Assembly: GCF_937858865.1 (NCBI RefSeq)
Contig: NZ_CALLYO010000075.1
Coordinates: 1-13,370 of the forward strand
From: an uncultured Amaricoccus sp.
Lineage (GTDB): Bacteria; Pseudomonadota; Alphaproteobacteria; Rhodobacterales; Rhodobacteraceae
Reading direction: 5' to 3'
DNA: 13,370 nt
Below, one piece after another: positions 13,317 through 13,370 of the stretch (within the stretch, counting starts at the first letter, position 1; each line of letters begins with the position of its first letter). A program made the position numbers and the translations under genes. A model generated the notes under the pieces. That model did not search any database, was not told the origin of the DNA, and worked only from the letters and a program-made list of their open reading frames with translations.

Positions 13317-13370
13317 CTACCGCCCCCAGTCCGCGCTCCGCATCTCGTGCAGCCGCGACGCCGTCCGCTC
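13317..13370 (-). CDS. C-terminal end of an unidentified gene, cut by window edge
   Basis: On the minus strand the last 17 codons encode ERTASRLHEMRSADWGR and end in TAG (13319-13317). All codons end in G or C, as in the confirmed genes here. The peptide looks like a genuine protein tail, but I do not recognise the family. The plus strand is also open over this short stretch, so coding status depends on sequence beyond the edge. Confidence 0.45.
   Translation of the reverse strand, partial: ERTASRLHEMRSADWGR

Noticed and set aside
1..13370. Search for tRNA, rRNA, CRISPR arrays, riboswitches and insertion sequences
   Set aside because: No cloverleaf-like TTC-arm pattern, spaced direct repeats, known riboswitch core or transposase was recognised by eye. 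A tool-based scan (tRNAscan, Infernal) would be decisive.

Overview
The window is very GC-rich DNA with strong C/G third-position bias and short intergenic gaps. It is densely packed with chromosomal genes. The gene content points to an alphaproteobacterium, most probably Rhodobacterales or a close relative. The reasons are the run DUF2585 - histone-deacetylase-like - xseB - ispA - dxs, a lineage-typical solo HNH endonuclease, and a yqaA-dsbB pair. This assignment rests on remembered synteny and protein similarity, not on a search. I saw no rRNA, tRNA, CRISPR array, transposase, integrase or phage gene.

Layout. At the left edge is the 3' part of a GreA/GreB-type elongation factor (+), which meets dxs (-) tail to tail across a gap with GC-rich hairpins. 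From 5097 down to 542 runs a minus-strand operon of five genes that abut or overlap: DUF2585 membrane protein, histone-deacetylase-family amidohydrolase, xseB, ispA, dxs. It supplies the entry enzyme of the MEP pathway (Dxs) and a farnesyl diphosphate synthase (IspA), alongside the small subunit of exonuclease VII. Divergent from it (+) is a fumarylacetoacetase-family gene that has lost its catalytic core and carries an apparent -1 frameshift, followed closely by a DinB-fold protein. An AT-rich convergent gap separates DinB from an MFS transporter (-). The transporter is divergent, over only 49 bp, from a 3-methyladenine-type DNA glycosylase (+) that is probably leaderless. Next come a phospholipase/carboxylesterase (+) with a good promoter and an HNH endonuclease (+). 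The last 28 bp of the HNH gene overlap the convergent yqaA-dsbB operon (-).

The right third holds the oddest genes. One is a membrane-anchored neutral zinc metallopeptidase (YpfJ family) homologue in which the HExxH zinc motif is replaced by RISAE. It converges at 19 bp on an orphan DUF2282 (bufferin-like) secreted small protein that lacks the inner cysteine pair of its family. After this come a NYN-LOTUS putative RNase/RNA-binding protein (+), a perfect 18-bp palindrome, and the last 17 codons of a minus-strand gene at the right edge.

Most genes are ordinary housekeeping genes. The most notable theme is three neighbourhood genes that keep the family fold signature but have lost metal- or substrate-binding residues (FAH-like, metallopeptidase-like, DUF2282). 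I see no clear multi-gene novel system such as a defence island or biosynthetic cluster.
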